NCBI RefSeq assembly: GCF_001021045.1
Contig: NZ_CP011545.1
Location: forward strand, 1,488,001-1,552,000
DNA from: Corynebacterium testudinoris
Lineage (GTDB): Bacteria; Actinomycetota; Actinomycetes; Mycobacteriales; Mycobacteriaceae
Length of the DNA stretch: 64,000 nt
Direction: 5' to 3'
The notes beneath the pieces are model-generated. The model saw only the letters and a list, made by a program, of their open reading frames with translations, made no database searches and was not told the DNA's origin. A program made the translations under genes and the position numbers. This document shows positions 37,144 through 48,346 of this stretch, one piece after another. The number at the start of each line of letters is the position of its first letter. Position 1 is the stretch's first letter.

Positions 37144-39432
37144 TTAGGAATTGACGCGGTAGACGTCGAAGACTCCTTCGGTGTTGCGCAGGGTCGTCAA
37201 CAGCTGACCGAGCTGCTTGGTGTCAGAGACAGTGAACGTAATGCGGATCATGGCGATGTGATCGTCGGAGGCCTGCGAGTTCATCGACATGACGGAGAGC
37301 TTTTGCTCGCTGAAAACGCGGGTGATCTCGTAGAGCAGGCCTTGGCGATCCAACGCTTCGACCTGCAGCGTTGCGGCGAACGCTCCGCCCTGAACGCTTT
37401 GTTGCGCCCAGGAGACCTGGATAAGGCGTTCAGGTTCTTCCTTGAGCTTGTCAGCGTTGGTGCAGTCGGTGCGGTGGACAGAGACTCCCCCGCCACGGGT
37501 GACGAAACCGAAGATGTCATCGCCCGGGACCGGTTGGCAACATTTGGCCATCTTGGCCATGACGTCAGGGCTTCCCTCGACGAGGATGCCGGTGCCGGAC
37601 TCGGAATCCGCCGCCTTTGCCTGGGAGCTGATGATCTCCGAAATGGGCGAGCGCGCGACAAGGGCATCGACGGCGTCGTCTTGATCGCCGAAGATGGCCA
37701 TGAGCTGATTGGCCACATGTTGGGCGGAGACATTACCCGCGCCGATGGCGGTATAGAGGGCATCGACGTCGGGATAATGCAGCTGGGTGGCCACGGTCTT
37801 CATGGACTGCGCGGTGAAGAGGCGGTGCAGCGGGAGGCCACCGCGCTGGACTTCGGCGGCGAGGGCGTCACGGCCGGCGTCGAGATGCTCTTCGCGGCGT
37901 TCCTTGGCAAACCATTGACGGATTTTCGCCTTGGCCCGCGGGGACACGATGAAATCTTGCCAGTCCCGGGAAGGGCCAGCGTTGGGGTCCTTCGATGTGA
38001 AGACCTCGACTCGGTCGCCGGACTTCAGCTTCGATTCCAGTGCCACGAGCTTGCCGTTGACCTTGGCGCCAATGCAGCGGTGCCCCACCTCAGTGTGGAC
38101 TGCGTAGGCAAAGTCCACAGACGTGGAGTCGGCGGGAAGGTTGACCACATCGCCCTTGGGGGTGAAAACGAAGATTTGCTTGGCGGTGAGGTCGTAGCGG
38201 AGGGAATCGAGGAACTCGTTGGGGTCGGCGGCTTCCTTCTGCCAGTCAAGCAGCTGGCGCATCCACGCCATCTGGTCGACTTCTTCGCGGTCGCCCTTGT
38301 GGGAGCCCTTGGTCTCCTTGTAGCGCCAGTGCGCGGCCACGCCGAATTCGGCGTTGTAGTGCATCTCGTTGGTGCGGACCTGGACTTCGAGGGGCTTGCC
38401 GCCATCGGCGAGCACGGTGGTGTGGAGGGACTGGTAGACACCGAAGCGAGGCGAGGAAATGTAGTCCTTGAAGCGACCGGGCAGAGCCGAGTAGATCGAG
38501 TGGACCACGCCAATAGCGGCGTAGCAGTTGTTCACGGTGTCCACGAGGATGCGGATTCCGACTAGGTCGAAGATCTCATCGAAGTCACGGCCGCGGACGA
38601 TCATCTTCTGATAGATCGACCAATAGTGCTTGGGGCGCCCAGCGACCTCAGCCTCAATGTTGTTTTCCCGGAGAGCGGAGGTCACCTGCTCGATGATCTC
38701 TTTGAGGGCCCGATCTCGGGAGGGGGCGCGGTCGGCGACGAGGCGGACGATCTCGTCGTACTTCTTGGGGTAGAGGATGGCGAAGGAGAGGTCTTCGAGC
38801 TCCCACTTGACGTTGGCCATGCCCAGGCGATGCGCCAATGGGGCGATGACTTCGAGGGTTTGGCGAGCCTTCTTGGCCTGCTTCTCCGGCGGGAGGAAAC
38901 GCATGGTGCGCATGTTGTGCAGGCGATCGGCGACCTTGATCACGAGGACACGTGGGTCCTGGGCCATGGCGACGATCATTTTGCGGATCGTCTCAGCCTC
39001 CGCGGCCGCGCCGAGGGCGACTTTGTCCAGCTTGGTCACGCCGTCGACGAGGCGGGCAACTTCAGCGCCGAACTCCTCGGTGAGCTGCTCCAGGCCGTAG
39101 TCGGTGTCTTCGACGGTGTCATGGAGCAAGGCAGCCACGAGCGTGGTCGTGTCCATGCCAATTTCGGCGGCGATGGTGGCCACGGCCAGCGGGTGGGTGA
39201 TGTAGGGGTCACCGGATTTGCGGAACACCCCGTCGTGGAGGCGCTCGGCGGTTTCGTAGGCGCGGCTGAGCAACTCGGCGTCGGCTTTGGGGTGGAACTG
39301 CCGGTGGATCGACAACAGCGGGTCGAGGACCGGGTTGGTGCGACCGCGGTTGCCGGTGAGGCTGCGGGCCAGGCGCGCGGACATGCTGCGCACGCCGACA
39401 TTGGATCGATTGCGGGGGCGTTCCTGCGTCAT
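37144..39432 (-). CDS. relA: Bifunctional (p)ppGpp synthetase/hydrolase Rel
   Basis: Makes and degrades (p)ppGpp during starvation. The 762-residue protein has the HD hydrolase domain ([10 protein letters not shown], near residue 108), the synthetase domain ([52 protein letters not shown]), a TGS domain ([39 protein letters not shown]), the helical and zinc-finger-like region with Cys pairs ([10 protein letters not shown]), and a C-terminal ACT domain. The overlap of 4 bases with apt indicates operon coupling. As the usual single long RSH of actinobacteria it is probably bifunctional. Confidence 0.97.
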   Translation of the reverse strand: MTQERPRNRSNVGVRSMSARLARSLTGNRGRTNPVLDPLLSIHRQFHPKADAELLSRAYETAERLHDGVFRKSGDPYITHPLAVATIAAEIGMDTTTLVAALLHDTVEDTDYGLEQLTEEFGAEVARLVDGVTKLDKVALGAAAEAETIRKMIVAMAQDPRVLVIKVADRLHNMRTMRFLPPEKQAKKARQTLEVIAPLAHRLGMANVKWELEDLSFAILYPKKYDEIVRLVADRAPSRDRALKEIIEQVTSALRENNIEAEVAGRPKHYWSIYQKMIVRGRDFDEIFDLVGIRILVDTVNNCYAAIGVVHSIYSALPGRFKDYISSPRFGVYQSLHTTVLADGGKPLEVQVRTNEMHYNAEFGVAAHWRYKETKGSHKGDREEVDQMAWMRQLLDWQKEAADPNEFLDSLRYDLTAKQIFVFTPKGDVVNLPADSTSVDFAYAVHTEVGHRCIGAKVNGKLVALESKLKSGDRVEVFTSKDPNAGPSRDWQDFIVSPRAKAKIRQWFAKERREEHLDAGRDALAAEVQRGGLPLHRLFTAQSMKTVATQLHYPDVDALYTAIGAGNVSAQHVANQLMAIFGDQDDAVDALVARSPISEIISSQAKAADSESGTGILVEGSPDVMAKMAKCCQPVPGDDIFGFVTRGGGVSVHRTDCTNADKLKEEPERLIQVSWAQQSVQGGAFAATLQVEALDRQGLLYEITRVFSEQKLSVMSMNSQASDDHIAMIRITFTVSDTKQLGQLLTTLRNTEGVFDVYRVNS

Positions 39433-39989
39433 GCGTTGATCACCACCAGCGGCGAGCCGGTGAGCTTCTCACGACCCCCTAGCGTCGGTACTTCGAGGAC
39501 AACGACGTATCCGACAACGACTCCCCCGCACTTTTCAATGAGTTTGCGGGCGGCGACGAGTGTGCCACCGGTGGCCAGGACGTCGTCGACAAGCACAACC
39601 CGCTTGCCCTGGAGATCCTGCCCATCGGCAGGGATCTCGAGGGCGGCGGTGCCGTATTCCAGCTGGTATTCCTGGGAATGGACCGGCGGTGGGAGCTTTC
39701 CCCGCTTGCGGATGGCCAAGATGCCCAGCCCCAAGTCGTAGGCGACAGCGGAGCCGAGCAGGAAGCCGCGGGCGTCAAGCCCGCCGATGAGATCGGCGTT
39801 GAGGTCGCGGCAGGCGGCGGCGAGTTCGTCGACGACGATGTGGAAAGCATCGGCGTCGGCAAGCACTGGTGTCAGGTCCTCGAACAAGATGCCCTCAGCT
39901 GGGAAATCCTGCACCAACCGGATCTTTTCCGCGAGGGCCTCCTTGGCCGTGGCGTACTTCCTATCCTGATTCGACATCTTATCGAGCAT
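39429..39989 (-). CDS. apt: Adenine phosphoribosyltransferase
   Basis: Purine salvage enzyme converting adenine and PRPP to AMP. The 186-residue protein has the APT layout with [46 protein letters not shown], and the PRPP loop [13 protein letters not shown]. The ATG at 39989 has GAGGA six bases upstream; further starts at 39977 (ATG) and 40001 (GTG) are possible. It overlaps the upstream lipoprotein gene by 11 bases and relA by 4 bases. The order secD-secF-SBP-apt-rel is conserved in mycobacteria and corynebacteria. Confidence 0.94.
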   Translation of the reverse strand: MLDKMSNQDRKYATAKEALAEKIRLVQDFPAEGILFEDLTPVLADADAFHIVVDELAAACRDLNADLIGGLDARGFLLGSAVAYDLGLGILAIRKRGKLPPPVHSQEYQLEYGTAALEIPADGQDLQGKRVVLVDDVLATGGTLVAARKLIEKCGGVVVGYVVVLEVPTLGGREKLTGSPLVVINA

Positions 39990-41607
39990 TGCCGTCCTCA
40001 CTCACATGCCAGCGGTCCATGTTCCAGCCAATACCGGCCAGTCCCGTGTACACAACTACGTTACCCACTGTGCGGTCGATCACGAATCGTCGGGGTTGGG
40101 CTGAGAGCGGGATCGTGGGAACTTCCTCCCAGAGATAGTCCTCCGCCGCGCGCAGGCCGTCAATCTCCGGGGCACGCGCCGACACCGTGCCGTACTCAGC
40201 GAGGGGATCCACCGCGCTGAGAACCGCATCCACCGTGCCCTCAGTGATGAATTGTCCGCCCCACTCGGAGGTCTCCCGCCGCGGCATGTCGGCCATGGTC
40301 GATCCCTCGGCGGAAGCATCCACCACGGTGATTCCGGCGGGTTCGCAGGAACGCGCAATCGCCTGCACCATCGCCGCCTTCCGCTCATCCGGGCCGGGGT
40401 AGCCAATCCGGATGGTGTAGCCGGCGAGCACACTCGCCTTGGGGATATCCACGCCCGCCTGGCGGTCAGTAATATCCTGCATCTGCGCCGTCACGGGGTC
40501 ATGGTGCATGACGGTGCGCAACAGCACCGGCGGCACCTCAATGCCAGACACTTCGGACGATGCCCCCGCCACTGCCGCCTGGTCCACACATGCCGCAAAC
40601 GCCGCGCGTGACGTCCTCTGCTGGAATATCCCCAGCTCGCCGAGCATGAGCGTGTCCGTGAGATCACCAGCTTGCGCCTCAATGATGAACTTGTTCGTCG
40701 GGTCATCCCGATTCACCCATGTTGGGTTCTCGCTGCGAATATCCGCGATGCGCAGAGCACCGACCTCGGCCAGCTGGGCTGGGTCTGCCGTGTGCGGCCA
40801 CACGACGAGGCTGTCCTGGCGCGGGCTGTCGCCGTAATAATGCGGGTTGACGCCGAGGATTGCCTCGCCGTCCGCACCGACTCGCTCCACCACGAACGGC
40901 CCCGAGCTGACTTGCAGTTCCGGGTCGAACTCCTGGAGGCTGAAACCATCGCGCCAGATCCGGGCCGGCTCCTGCAGCGCCGCTACGTCACGATTGCGCA
41001 GCGCCCCGTGGAGATCATTCACGCTCATGCCAGCTTTCCTGGCGATCGCGTGTGCGGGCATCACCGATCCAGGGCCGAAGAGATGACGCCAGCGTCCACC
41101 ACCGTCATCACCAAACTCGACGGTGAACCGCTTGACTCCTGGTTCGCACTCAATGTTGCTCACCTGCTTCGTCAGCGGCAGGTGCGATCCGAACAGGTCG
41201 GGGTTTTGGCCGGCGACGACGTACAACAGAAAATCGGTGCACGTCATCTGCGTGCCATCGGAGTACTGCGCGTTGTCGCTGAGGGTGTAGATGACCTTGC
41301 GATGTACCCCCGGCAGCACTTGGGTCTGCACCATGTCCGAGTTGGGAATCATCTGCCCCGATGGCCCGGGCACGAAAACGGCCGGGTAGAGCCGCCCCGA
41401 CAGTGCTTCGGTGTTGGAGGATGCGCCGACGACAGTGCCCGCATTCGTGGTCACCAGCTGGGTATCCACCAGGTAGCCGAAGTGCTCTGTGCTGGACTTT
41501 TGGTCCGTATCAGCGCCCTCGCCGTCGCCGGGCGTGCAAGCGCTGAGGCCGACGGTTGCCGCTACCAGCGCCGCCGCCACAATCGTTTGCCAAGATCGTC
41601 GTGCCAC
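39979..41607 (-). CDS. Family 5 (peptide-type) solute-binding lipoprotein, orphan
   Basis: A 542-residue extracytoplasmic solute-binding protein. The first 24 residues are a lipoprotein signal with lipobox LSAC (Cys24). The mature protein has the SBP_bac_5 fold ([29 protein letters not shown] segment, [25 protein letters not shown], later [21 protein letters not shown]). The GTG at 41607 is chosen; the adjacent TTG 41610 has better spacing to GAAGGA and would add one residue. No permease or ATPase genes are nearby, so it is an orphan or serves a transporter elsewhere. The same orphan occurs beside secF in mycobacteria. Confidence 0.85.
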   Translation of the reverse strand: MARRSWQTIVAAALVAATVGLSACTPGDGEGADTDQKSSTEHFGYLVDTQLVTTNAGTVVGASSNTEALSGRLYPAVFVPGPSGQMIPNSDMVQTQVLPGVHRKVIYTLSDNAQYSDGTQMTCTDFLLYVVAGQNPDLFGSHLPLTKQVSNIECEPGVKRFTVEFGDDGGGRWRHLFGPGSVMPAHAIARKAGMSVNDLHGALRNRDVAALQEPARIWRDGFSLQEFDPELQVSSGPFVVERVGADGEAILGVNPHYYGDSPRQDSLVVWPHTADPAQLAEVGALRIADIRSENPTWVNRDDPTNKFIIEAQAGDLTDTLMLGELGIFQQRTSRAAFAACVDQAAVAGASSEVSGIEVPPVLLRTVMHHDPVTAQMQDITDRQAGVDIPKASVLAGYTIRIGYPGPDERKAAMVQAIARSCEPAGITVVDASAEGSTMADMPRRETSEWGGQFITEGTVDAVLSAVDPLAEYGTVSARAPEIDGLRAAEDYLWEEVPTIPLSAQPRRFVIDRTVGNVVVYTGLAGIGWNMDRWHVSEDGNAR

Positions 41608-41665
41608 CAAGGCCCCGCTTCCTTCGCCCAATTCTCCAATGATCAAATCATTATAGGCGCAGGGA

Positions 41666-42787
41666 CTAGCGGCGTTCAGGCCGCCAGCTGGTTCCCACTG
41701 ACGGAGGAGCCGTCGGAGAAGCCACGGTCCGCTTATCGACGTCCGCGTCGTCGACGTCCGTCGCCTCCTCACCGTCAACGATGCCGTTGCGGTAATCCGC
41801 AACTTCCTGGTTGTGGGCGCGAATGTCTTTCCGGCGATTAGCCAGCGACACGAGGATCGGGGTGGCCAAGAAGATGGACGAGAAGACACCTTCCACGACG
41901 CCGATGAGCTGGATGAGCGCCAGATCCTTGAGTGTGCCCACGCCCATCATCCAGACGGCGACCACCATGAGGGCAATGATCGGCAGCGCGGAAATCACCG
42001 AGGTAGAGATCGAGCGCATGACCGTCTGGTTGACCGCCAGGTTCGCCTCTTCCGCGTAGGTACTACGCCGCGAGTCCGTCACCCCGGCCGTGTTTTCCCG
42101 CACCTTGTCGAAGACGATGACCGTGTCGTAGATGGAGAAGGACAGCACGGTGAGCAAGCCGATGACCGACGCCGGGGATACCTCGAAGCCGAACACGGCG
42201 TAGATGCCGGCGATGACAATGCCATCGATGACGAGGGCGATCATCGCCGCCGCCGCCATTTCTTTCTCCAGCCGGAGGGCAATGTAGAGGAACGCTAGAG
42301 CAAGGAAGACGGCCATCGCGATGAGCATGCGCTGGGTAATCGTCGAGCCCCAGGACTCCGACACTGTCGAATCACCAATTGCGTCAGGCGAGGGCTGCCC
42401 CTGCGCATCTAACGGCTGGTACTGCTCGTAGATCGCGGCCCGGGCCGAATCGACCTGCTCGGTAGTGAGGCGCTCGGAGTTGATTTCCAGCGTGCGGGCA
42501 TCACCCGAGCCGACGATCTGGGTGATCTCCGGGGTGACACCAGTGGCGTCGATGAAGGTCTCCTGCACCTGTTCGGTGGTGAGCTCGGCGGCCGGCATGT
42601 TCATCTTGGTGCCGCCCTCAAAATCGATGCTGAGGTCGAAGCCGCGGAAGCCGATCGCCGCGATGCTGAGGATCACCAGCGCTGCCGCGATGCGGTACCA
42701 CAGCCTTGAGCGACCAATGAAGTTGATGCCGCCTTCACCGGTGTAGAGGCGATTGAACGTGCCACGTGAGTTGGTTGTGGTGCTCAT
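41666..42787 (-). CDS. secF: Protein translocase subunit SecF
   Basis: Uses proton motive force with SecD to help pull proteins out of SecYEG. The 373-residue protein has a first membrane segment followed by the periplasmic domain (RGFDLSIDFEGGTKMNM), and the MMPL-like block of five further segments with FSIYDTVIVFDKVRENT. It begins directly after the secD stop (TAG-ATG), with GAGGAGAAG upstream. The C-terminal tail is long and charged (KDIRAHNQEVADYRNGIVDGEEATD), longer than in E. coli SecF. Confidence 0.96.
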   Translation of the reverse strand: MSTTTNSRGTFNRLYTGEGGINFIGRSRLWYRIAAALVILSIAAIGFRGFDLSIDFEGGTKMNMPAAELTTEQVQETFIDATGVTPEITQIVGSGDARTLEINSERLTTEQVDSARAAIYEQYQPLDAQGQPSPDAIGDSTVSESWGSTITQRMLIAMAVFLALAFLYIALRLEKEMAAAAMIALVIDGIVIAGIYAVFGFEVSPASVIGLLTVLSFSIYDTVIVFDKVRENTAGVTDSRRSTYAEEANLAVNQTVMRSISTSVISALPIIALMVVAVWMMGVGTLKDLALIQLIGVVEGVFSSIFLATPILVSLANRRKDIRAHNQEVADYRNGIVDGEEATDVDDADVDKRTVASPTAPPSVGTSWRPERR

Positions 42788-44605
42788 CTACTTCTCCTCG
42801 GTGGTGGTGGTTGCGTCTGCAGTGGCGCCTTCGGCTGCTTCTCGACGGTGCGTTTCCGCCAGCTCGAAGACCTTCCCCATGCCATTGACCGATGGTTTGG
42901 CAAAGAAGGGCTTGCGGGCCGCCAGCAGCATGAGCGGAGCGGTGATGAGGAACGTGGTCAACAGGTCGAAGACCGTGGTCAGTCCGAGGGTGAAAGCAAA
43001 GCCCTTCACTTCGCCCACCGCGAGGAAGTAGATGACCACCGCGCCGATGAGTGTGACCATGTTGCCGGTAACAATGGTGCGCTTCGCGCGATCCCAACCA
43101 CGCTGCATCGCCGACCGGAAGGTGCGGCCCTCCCGGACCTCATCCTTGACGCGCTCATAGAACACGACGAAGGAGTCAGCCGTGGTACCGATACCGATGA
43201 TGAGGCCAGCCACGCCGGACAGATCGAGGGAGTAGCCAATCCAGCGTCCCAGGAGGATGAGCGAACCGTAGACCAGCAGGCCCGCGGCAAACAGGGTCGC
43301 CAGGGAGATGAAGCCGAACACCCGGTAGTAGGCGAAGACGAAGATTGCCACGAGGAGCAATCCGACAACGCCAGCGATGAGGCCAGCCTGGAGCGAGGCC
43401 GCACCGAGGGAGGCCGGCACGGACTGGGCAGTGCCACCCGGCTCGCCATCCTCACCCGCGAAGGAGAGGGGCAGGGCGCCGTAGCGGAGGTTATTGGCCA
43501 AGTCCTGGGCTTCTTGCTGCGTGAACTGCCCCGTGATGGAGGTGGCCGAGCCGAACGGGGTCGCCGACTGGATGACCGGGGCCGAAATGACCCGAGAATC
43601 CAAGGTGATGGCGATCTGCTGCTGGAGGTACTGGGTGGTCAGCCGCGCCCAGGTCTCAGAACCGTTGGGGGAACCATCGGTCTTGAAGGAGAAGTTGATC
43701 TCCATCTGACCCGTCTGGGAGTTAAAGCCGCCCGTGATGGGATCGCTCGTGCTGATCTCATTGCCGGTGAGGCGCGGGCCCTGCGGATCCTCCACGCCCG
43801 CGAGCAGCGGGGCGGGGTCCAACAGGTACACCTGGCCACTGGCCGCCTCGCAGGTGACCAGCGGGAGGGACGGGTCGTCGGTGCCGGAGATGGGATCCGA
43901 CACAGCGTCGCAACGCAGGAGCGTGCTGGCCGCTGCCTGCACGGTGGGATCAGTCGACTGACGATCCGCCCTCAACTGCTCCGTGATCTGCTGACGCCGC
44001 TCAGTCGCCTCAATGGAGTTAGCCGGATCCGGCAACGCCGTAGCCGTGACCTGCGGGGCCTGAACCTGCTCGGTTCCTTCAGCCTGCTGGGTATTGATCG
44101 CGTTGACCAGGACCGCAATCGACTCGTCCGCCTGCTCTTTGGTGATGACCCCGAGCCTGACCCACTCATTCGCCATCTCACCGAGCACATCCGGCAGGGT
44201 AGCCATGTTCGGCGCTCCGGGCTGAGCGACCGGGCGGAACAGCAGCTGAGAGGTTTGCCCCACTGCGCGGGCCTCCGAGGTGTCCTCGCCCGGGACCGTG
44301 ATGACGAGGGTGTTGCCATCGGTGACGACGCTAGCGCCGGTCACGCCCATGCCGTTGACACGGTTTTCCAGAATGACCCGGGCCTGGGACAGCTGCTCCT
44401 GAGTCGGCTCATCGCCCTGCGGAACGAGAGTCACTCGAGTACCACCCTGCAGGTCAATACCAAGTTTCGGGGTAGCCTGCCTATCCCCCGTGAAAAACAC
44501 GAGGGCGTACACGACAGCGAGAATAAGGACGAAGATCGCGATAGCTCGCTTCGGCCATGTCCTCTGACTACTACCGCTGGAGGCGAGTCGGGATGATGCG
44601 GACAA
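42788..44605 (-). CDS. secD: Protein translocase subunit SecD
   Basis: Partner of SecF in protein export. The 605-residue protein has a membrane anchor (KRAIAIFVLILAVVYALVFF), the P1 region starting KLGIDLQGGTRVTLVP, a long periplasmic domain with an acidic/glutamine-rich insert (about 165-240), and five C-terminal membrane segments containing GLIIGIGTTADSFVVFYERVKDEVREGRTF. The TTG at 44605 has AGAGGAG eight bases upstream; upstream GTG codons (44632 and 44635) lack a comparable site. It lies between yajC and secF. Confidence 0.95.
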   Translation of the reverse strand: MSASSRLASSGSSQRTWPKRAIAIFVLILAVVYALVFFTGDRQATPKLGIDLQGGTRVTLVPQGDEPTQEQLSQARVILENRVNGMGVTGASVVTDGNTLVITVPGEDTSEARAVGQTSQLLFRPVAQPGAPNMATLPDVLGEMANEWVRLGVITKEQADESIAVLVNAINTQQAEGTEQVQAPQVTATALPDPANSIEATERRQQITEQLRADRQSTDPTVQAAASTLLRCDAVSDPISGTDDPSLPLVTCEAASGQVYLLDPAPLLAGVEDPQGPRLTGNEISTSDPITGGFNSQTGQMEINFSFKTDGSPNGSETWARLTTQYLQQQIAITLDSRVISAPVIQSATPFGSATSITGQFTQQEAQDLANNLRYGALPLSFAGEDGEPGGTAQSVPASLGAASLQAGLIAGVVGLLLVAIFVFAYYRVFGFISLATLFAAGLLVYGSLILLGRWIGYSLDLSGVAGLIIGIGTTADSFVVFYERVKDEVREGRTFRSAMQRGWDRAKRTIVTGNMVTLIGAVVIYFLAVGEVKGFAFTLGLTTVFDLLTTFLITAPLMLLAARKPFFAKPSVNGMGKVFELAETHRREAAEGATADATTTTEEK

Positions 44606-44784
44606 TGAGGTAACTCCTCTGGGAACAAGCACCACCCTCAAACCGCGCGCAGGCGTGGCGGGGTGGCAGGTTGAAACAAGCATGGGACCGCCGAAGCGGA
44701 TGTACAGCTCATCATGCTACGTCATGGAAGGAACCCGGAGTGTTGGCGACAAGCGACCGCACCCCGGAAAACAACGAACCGTGT

Positions 44785-45099
44785 TTAACGGTTTTCGGGG
44801 TGATCCTCAATCTCCTCGACCACCGTCACTTCTTCCACGGGGGCAGCTTCTAGAACACGCATGACGCCGATGCGGTCCATGGTCATCTCGACGCCCGGGG
44901 AAACTTCCAGGGTCACGAGGTCGCCCTCAACCGCGACGACAGTGCCATGAATACCGGCGACGTTGACGATGCGGTCACCGACGGAAACACTGTTCTGCAG
45001 CTCGCGCATAGCGGTCTGGCGACGACGCTGGGAGCGCATCATGAAGAAGGAGGGAAGGAGAAACACGGCCAACAGGAGGACAAGGAGAAGGGATTCCAT
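44785..45099 (-). CDS. yajC: Preprotein translocase accessory subunit YajC
   Basis: Small subunit associated with SecDF. About 104 residues: an N-terminal membrane helix (ESLLLVLLLAVFLLPSFFMM), the basic segment RSQRRRQTAMRELQNSVSVGDRIVNVAGIHGTVVAVEGDLVTLEVSPGVEM typical of YajC, and an acidic tail. ATG 45099 is chosen; GTG 45105 is also in frame. The gap to secD (44606-44784) contains no gene. It is transcribed with secD and secF. Confidence 0.93.
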   Translation of the reverse strand: MESLLLVLLLAVFLLPSFFMMRSQRRRQTAMRELQNSVSVGDRIVNVAGIHGTVVAVEGDLVTLEVSPGVEMTMDRIGVMRVLEAAPVEEVTVVEEIEDHPENR

Positions 45100-45157
45100 G
45101 GTCACCTAGTGTGCCAGACGACCAGGACACAGGACTACTTGGCTCAGGTGGGATCCC

Positions 45158-46234
45158 CTAATGCAGCCCGAGGGTTCCTTCCGGCGGGACCAACCCCAAG
45201 TGACGCCACGCCGAGGCGGTAGCCACCCGCCCTCGGCCGGTGCGGGCGATGAGGCCGGCGCGGACGAGATAAGGCTCACACACTTCTTCCACCGTGGAAG
45301 CTTCCTCGCCCACGGCCACGGCCAAGGTGTTCACGCCCACCGGCCCTCCCCCATGACCCTTGATGAGTGCACTGAGGACGGCGCGGTCGAGGCGATCGAG
45401 GCCGACTTCATCAACATCGAAAACCTTGAGTGCCCCTTGAGCGGCGGAGAGATTGATGTGACCGTCGGCGTTAACCTCGGCGAAGTCCCGCACTCGCCGC
45501 AGGAGGCGGTTGGCAATGCGGGGTGTGCCCCGGGAGCGGGAAGCGATCTCAACAGAGGCATCCGGGTCGATGGTGAGATCGAGGATCTTGGCGGCGCGGG
45601 TAACCACGCGGGTCAGATCGTTGACGTCATAAAACTCCATCTGCGCGGTAAAGCCGAAGCGATCCCGCAGGGGTCCGGTGAGCATTCCCGAGCGGGTGGT
45701 GGCGCCGACGAGAGTGAAGGGCGGGATTTCCAGAGGGATGGACGTAGCGCCCGGACCCTTGCCGACGATCACATCGATCCGGAAGTCCTCCATCGCCATG
45801 TAGAGCATTTCCTCGGCCGGGCGGGCGATGCGGTGAATCTCATCGATGAAGAGGACATCGCCCTCCATGAGGTTGGACAGCATGGCGGCAAGGTCACCGG
45901 CGCGCTCCAAGGCCGGTCCCGACGTCATCCGCAAGTTCGTGTTCAGCTCTTGGGCGATGATCATCGCCATCGTGGTCTTGCCCAGGCCGGGAGGTCCCGA
46001 TAAGAGAACGTGGTCCGGGGTGACTCCCCTGCGCTTAGCTCCGGTGAGGACCAGGGAAAGCTGGTCACGGACCTTGCGCTGCCCGATGAACTCGTCCAAG
46101 CTCCGCGGACGCAGAGTGGTTTCGGGATCCTGCTCCCCCGGTTGTTGCTGCGGCGCGACAGCCGCATCCACCGCGCGACTCGCAGGCTTTATTGAATCAG
46201 GCAGCTGGAACTCTGTGCGCTCAATATCCGACAT
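45158..46234 (-). CDS. ruvB: Holliday junction branch-migration ATPase RuvB
   Basis: Hexameric motor that drives branch migration with RuvA. The 358-residue protein has an N-terminal extension, [20 protein letters not shown], Walker A GPPGLGKT at 80-87, Walker [25 protein letters not shown], and the C-terminal winged helix ([16 protein letters not shown]). It follows ruvA by 16 bases in the order ruvC-ruvA-ruvB, transcribed away from yebC. Confidence 0.97.
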   Translation of the reverse strand: MSDIERTEFQLPDSIKPASRAVDAAVAPQQQPGEQDPETTLRPRSLDEFIGQRKVRDQLSLVLTGAKRRGVTPDHVLLSGPPGLGKTTMAMIIAQELNTNLRMTSGPALERAGDLAAMLSNLMEGDVLFIDEIHRIARPAEEMLYMAMEDFRIDVIVGKGPGATSIPLEIPPFTLVGATTRSGMLTGPLRDRFGFTAQMEFYDVNDLTRVVTRAAKILDLTIDPDASVEIASRSRGTPRIANRLLRRVRDFAEVNADGHINLSAAQGALKVFDVDEVGLDRLDRAVLSALIKGHGGGPVGVNTLAVAVGEEASTVEEVCEPYLVRAGLIARTGRGRVATASAWRHLGLVPPEGTLGLH

Positions 46235-46250
46235 TGCTCAGGCCACTCCC

Positions 46251-46859
46251 CTATTTCCGGCCCAGTTCGGACAGAGCAGCCCGCAACGTTGACGCGGTAT
46301 CCAGCTCCGGGTTATCAGCCAACAACCCCTCCACGACTGGCTGGGCAATCCGGTCGCTGAATCCCAACCCCACGAGCGCTTCGGTCACCTGGGCGGCCAC
46401 GGCCTCCGCCGTCGACGGAAGAGTGACCTGAATGGCCTCGTCTTCGGGTGCCGGGGCAAAGGCTGCCACCTTGTCTTTGAGTTCCAACACCAGGCGTTCG
46501 GCCATGCGTTTGCCCACTCCGGGGATCCGTTGCAATCCCTTGGCATCACCCCCAGCAATGGCCTGCGAGATCTCGCCTGCGTTCATGACGGATAAGGATG
46601 CGACGGCTAGTCGCGGGCCGAGACCGGTCACAGTCTGCAATAGGTGGAACATCGAGCGATCTTCATCGGAGGTAAAGCCGTAAAGAGTCAGCGAGTCTTC
46701 CTTGACCGCCAGGTAGGTCAGCACCGTCTGTTCCTCCCCACGGCGCAGGGTGGCCAGAGTGGAGGGCGTGGCTTCCACCCGATAGCCGACGCCAGAGCAT
46801 TCGATGACGGCGTGGTCGAGGCCAAGTGAGAGCACGCGGCCGCGCAAAGAGGCGATCAT
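46251..46859 (-). CDS. ruvA: Holliday junction DNA helicase subunit RuvA
   Basis: Tetrameric junction-binding protein. The 202-residue protein has the OB domain ([31 protein letters not shown]), two HhH motifs ([30 protein letters not shown]) and a C-terminal RuvB-interacting domain. ATG 46859 has AAGGAC upstream and overlaps ruvC by 4 bases (46856-46859). Confidence 0.96.
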   Translation of the reverse strand: MIASLRGRVLSLGLDHAVIECSGVGYRVEATPSTLATLRRGEEQTVLTYLAVKEDSLTLYGFTSDEDRSMFHLLQTVTGLGPRLAVASLSVMNAGEISQAIAGGDAKGLQRIPGVGKRMAERLVLELKDKVAAFAPAPEDEAIQVTLPSTAEAVAAQVTEALVGLGFSDRIAQPVVEGLLADNPELDTASTLRAALSELGRK

Positions 46860-47398
46860 GGGTGTTGTCCTTGTCGGGGAACGGAGGTTAAGGCTGCTTG
46901 ACGGGCTAAGAGTGGGGCGCGCCAGCAGTGACAAACAGCCAAGGCGAGTGCATCGGCGGCGTCGGCAGGCTTGGGCGGCTCACTGAGACCCAGGATGCGG
47001 GTAATCATGATGGTCATCTGCTTCTTGTCCGCGCGGCCGTTTCCCGAGATGGCCTTTTTCACCTCGGAGGGGGTGTACATATGCACCGGGATCCCGCGCT
47101 GAGCAGCAGATAGGACGAGGACGCCCACGGCATGAGCGGTGTGCATGACGGTGGAGACGTTGCCGCGTTCAAAGATTCGCTCAATGGCCACGACGTCCGG
47201 CTGATAGTCATCCATCCACTCGTTGACGGAATTAGACAGCCGGAGCAGGCGCCCGGTGAGATCTTCGGCCGCCGGTGTGCGCACCACGCCAACGGCGACG
47301 GGGAATACCGCCCGGCCGTGTCCAGCTTGCACGACAGAAAGGCCGCAGCGGGTGAGGCCGGGGTCGATGCCCATGACTCGCAAGCCATTGAGGTCCAT
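46856..47398 (-). CDS. ruvC: Holliday junction resolvase RuvC
   Basis: Cleaves Holliday junctions. The 180-residue protein has the catalytic Asp in [12 protein letters not shown], Glu in [11 protein letters not shown], and the paired Asp region [30 protein letters not shown] is the DNA-binding stretch. The ATG at 47398 lies after GGAAAGGG with a 12-base gap; a GTG at 47407 would have the same site too close. It is the first gene of ruvCAB, with a candidate promoter at 47449-47476. Confidence 0.95.
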   Translation of the reverse strand: MDLNGLRVMGIDPGLTRCGLSVVQAGHGRAVFPVAVGVVRTPAAEDLTGRLLRLSNSVNEWMDDYQPDVVAIERIFERGNVSTVMHTAHAVGVLVLSAAQRGIPVHMYTPSEVKKAISGNGRADKKQMTIMITRILGLSEPPKPADAADALALAVCHCWRAPLLARQAALTSVPRQGQHP

Positions 47399-47448
47399 CC
47401 GACCCACCGCCCTTTCCGTTCATCTTGCTAGACGCACAACCACCTCAA

Positions 47449-47476
47449 TGTATAGCACACTTGTCCGAAAGTGGAA
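47449..47476 (-). promoter_or_regulatory. Candidate promoter for ruvCAB
   Basis: The minus strand reads TTCCAC (47471-47476), a 16-base spacer and TATACA (47449-47454), the -10 being preceded by TGTGC. The -35 abuts the yebC stop codon. It is the best promoter candidate between yebC and ruvC and suggests that ruvCAB can be read independently of yebC. Confidence 0.45.
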
Positions 47477-48229
47477 CTAGTCGTCGAGCTGAGCGATGAC
47501 CTCGTCGGAAAGCTCCATGTTGGTGTAGACGTTTTGGACATCGTCCGAATCTTCCAGGGCGTCGATAAGCCGCAGAACCTTCTTCGCGTCATCCACCTCC
47601 AGGGGCACCTGCACGGAGGCACGGAAATCCTGGTCGGTGTCGTCGACCTCGATTCCAGCTTCTTCCAAGGCAGCCTTGACGGCGGCAATATCGGTCGGCG
47701 CGCAGATGACTTCGAACTTCTCCCCCAGGTCCACTACCTCCTCGGCGCCGGCATCGAGGACGGCCATGAGCACATCGTCTTCGGCCAGCTCCCCCTTGGC
47801 CACGAAGACGAGGCCAGTGCGAGTGAACATGTAGGCGACCGAACCGGACTCGCCGAGGTTGCCGTTATTGCGGTTCATCGCCGTGCGTACTTCGGTGGCG
47901 GCGCGGTTGCGGTTGTCCGTCAAACACTCAATGAGCATGGCCACACCATTGGGGCCATAACCCTCGTAGGTGATGTTCTCCCAGTCGGCGCCGCCGGCTT
48001 CTTCCCCGGAGCCGCGCTTGCGGGCGCGCTCGATGTTGTCATTGGGGACGGAGGCCTTCTTGGCCTTTTTGATCATGTCATCGAGGGTGGGGTTGGCCGA
48101 TGGATCACCACCACCTTGTCGGGCTGCCACCTCGATGTTTTTGATCATCTTGGCGAACTCTTTGCCCCGCTTGGCGTCGTTCGCAGCCTTTTTGTGTTTG
48201 GTGGTTGCCCACTTGGAATGGCCTGACAT
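47477..48229 (-). CDS. yebC: YebC/PmpR-family protein (TACO1-like)
   Basis: A 250-residue member of the YebC family: [28 protein letters not shown], then [27 protein letters not shown] and the [18 protein letters not shown] block. YebC proteins act as transcription regulators in some bacteria and as translation factors at proline stretches in others; which applies here is not shown by sequence. ATG 48229 has AAAGGTAG upstream. It sits between tesB and ruvC, as in mycobacteria. Confidence 0.95.
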   Translation of the reverse strand: MSGHSKWATTKHKKAANDAKRGKEFAKMIKNIEVAARQGGGDPSANPTLDDMIKKAKKASVPNDNIERARKRGSGEEAGGADWENITYEGYGPNGVAMLIECLTDNRNRAATEVRTAMNRNNGNLGESGSVAYMFTRTGLVFVAKGELAEDDVLMAVLDAGAEEVVDLGEKFEVICAPTDIAAVKAALEEAGIEVDDTDQDFRASVQVPLEVDDAKKVLRLIDALEDSDDVQNVYTNMELSDEVIAQLDD

Positions 48230-48346
48230 CTGCTCACTACCTTTCTAAACTTGCGCCATCATTCGACCCTCAACCTGCCTGACACGGCAGGGAGCACGGT
48301 GACGTCGTTGATGTTGTGACTCGCTCCACTATACGCAGCAGGTTGC

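Noticed and set aside
36754..38565. Long open frame (603 codons) antisense to rel
   Set aside because: It lies wholly inside the well-conserved rel gene and neighbours, with GC-driven codon shadow composition and no ribosome site or family match.
42848..44596. Long open frame (582 codons) antisense to secD
   Set aside because: Shadow of secD; translation is low-complexity and arginine-rich.
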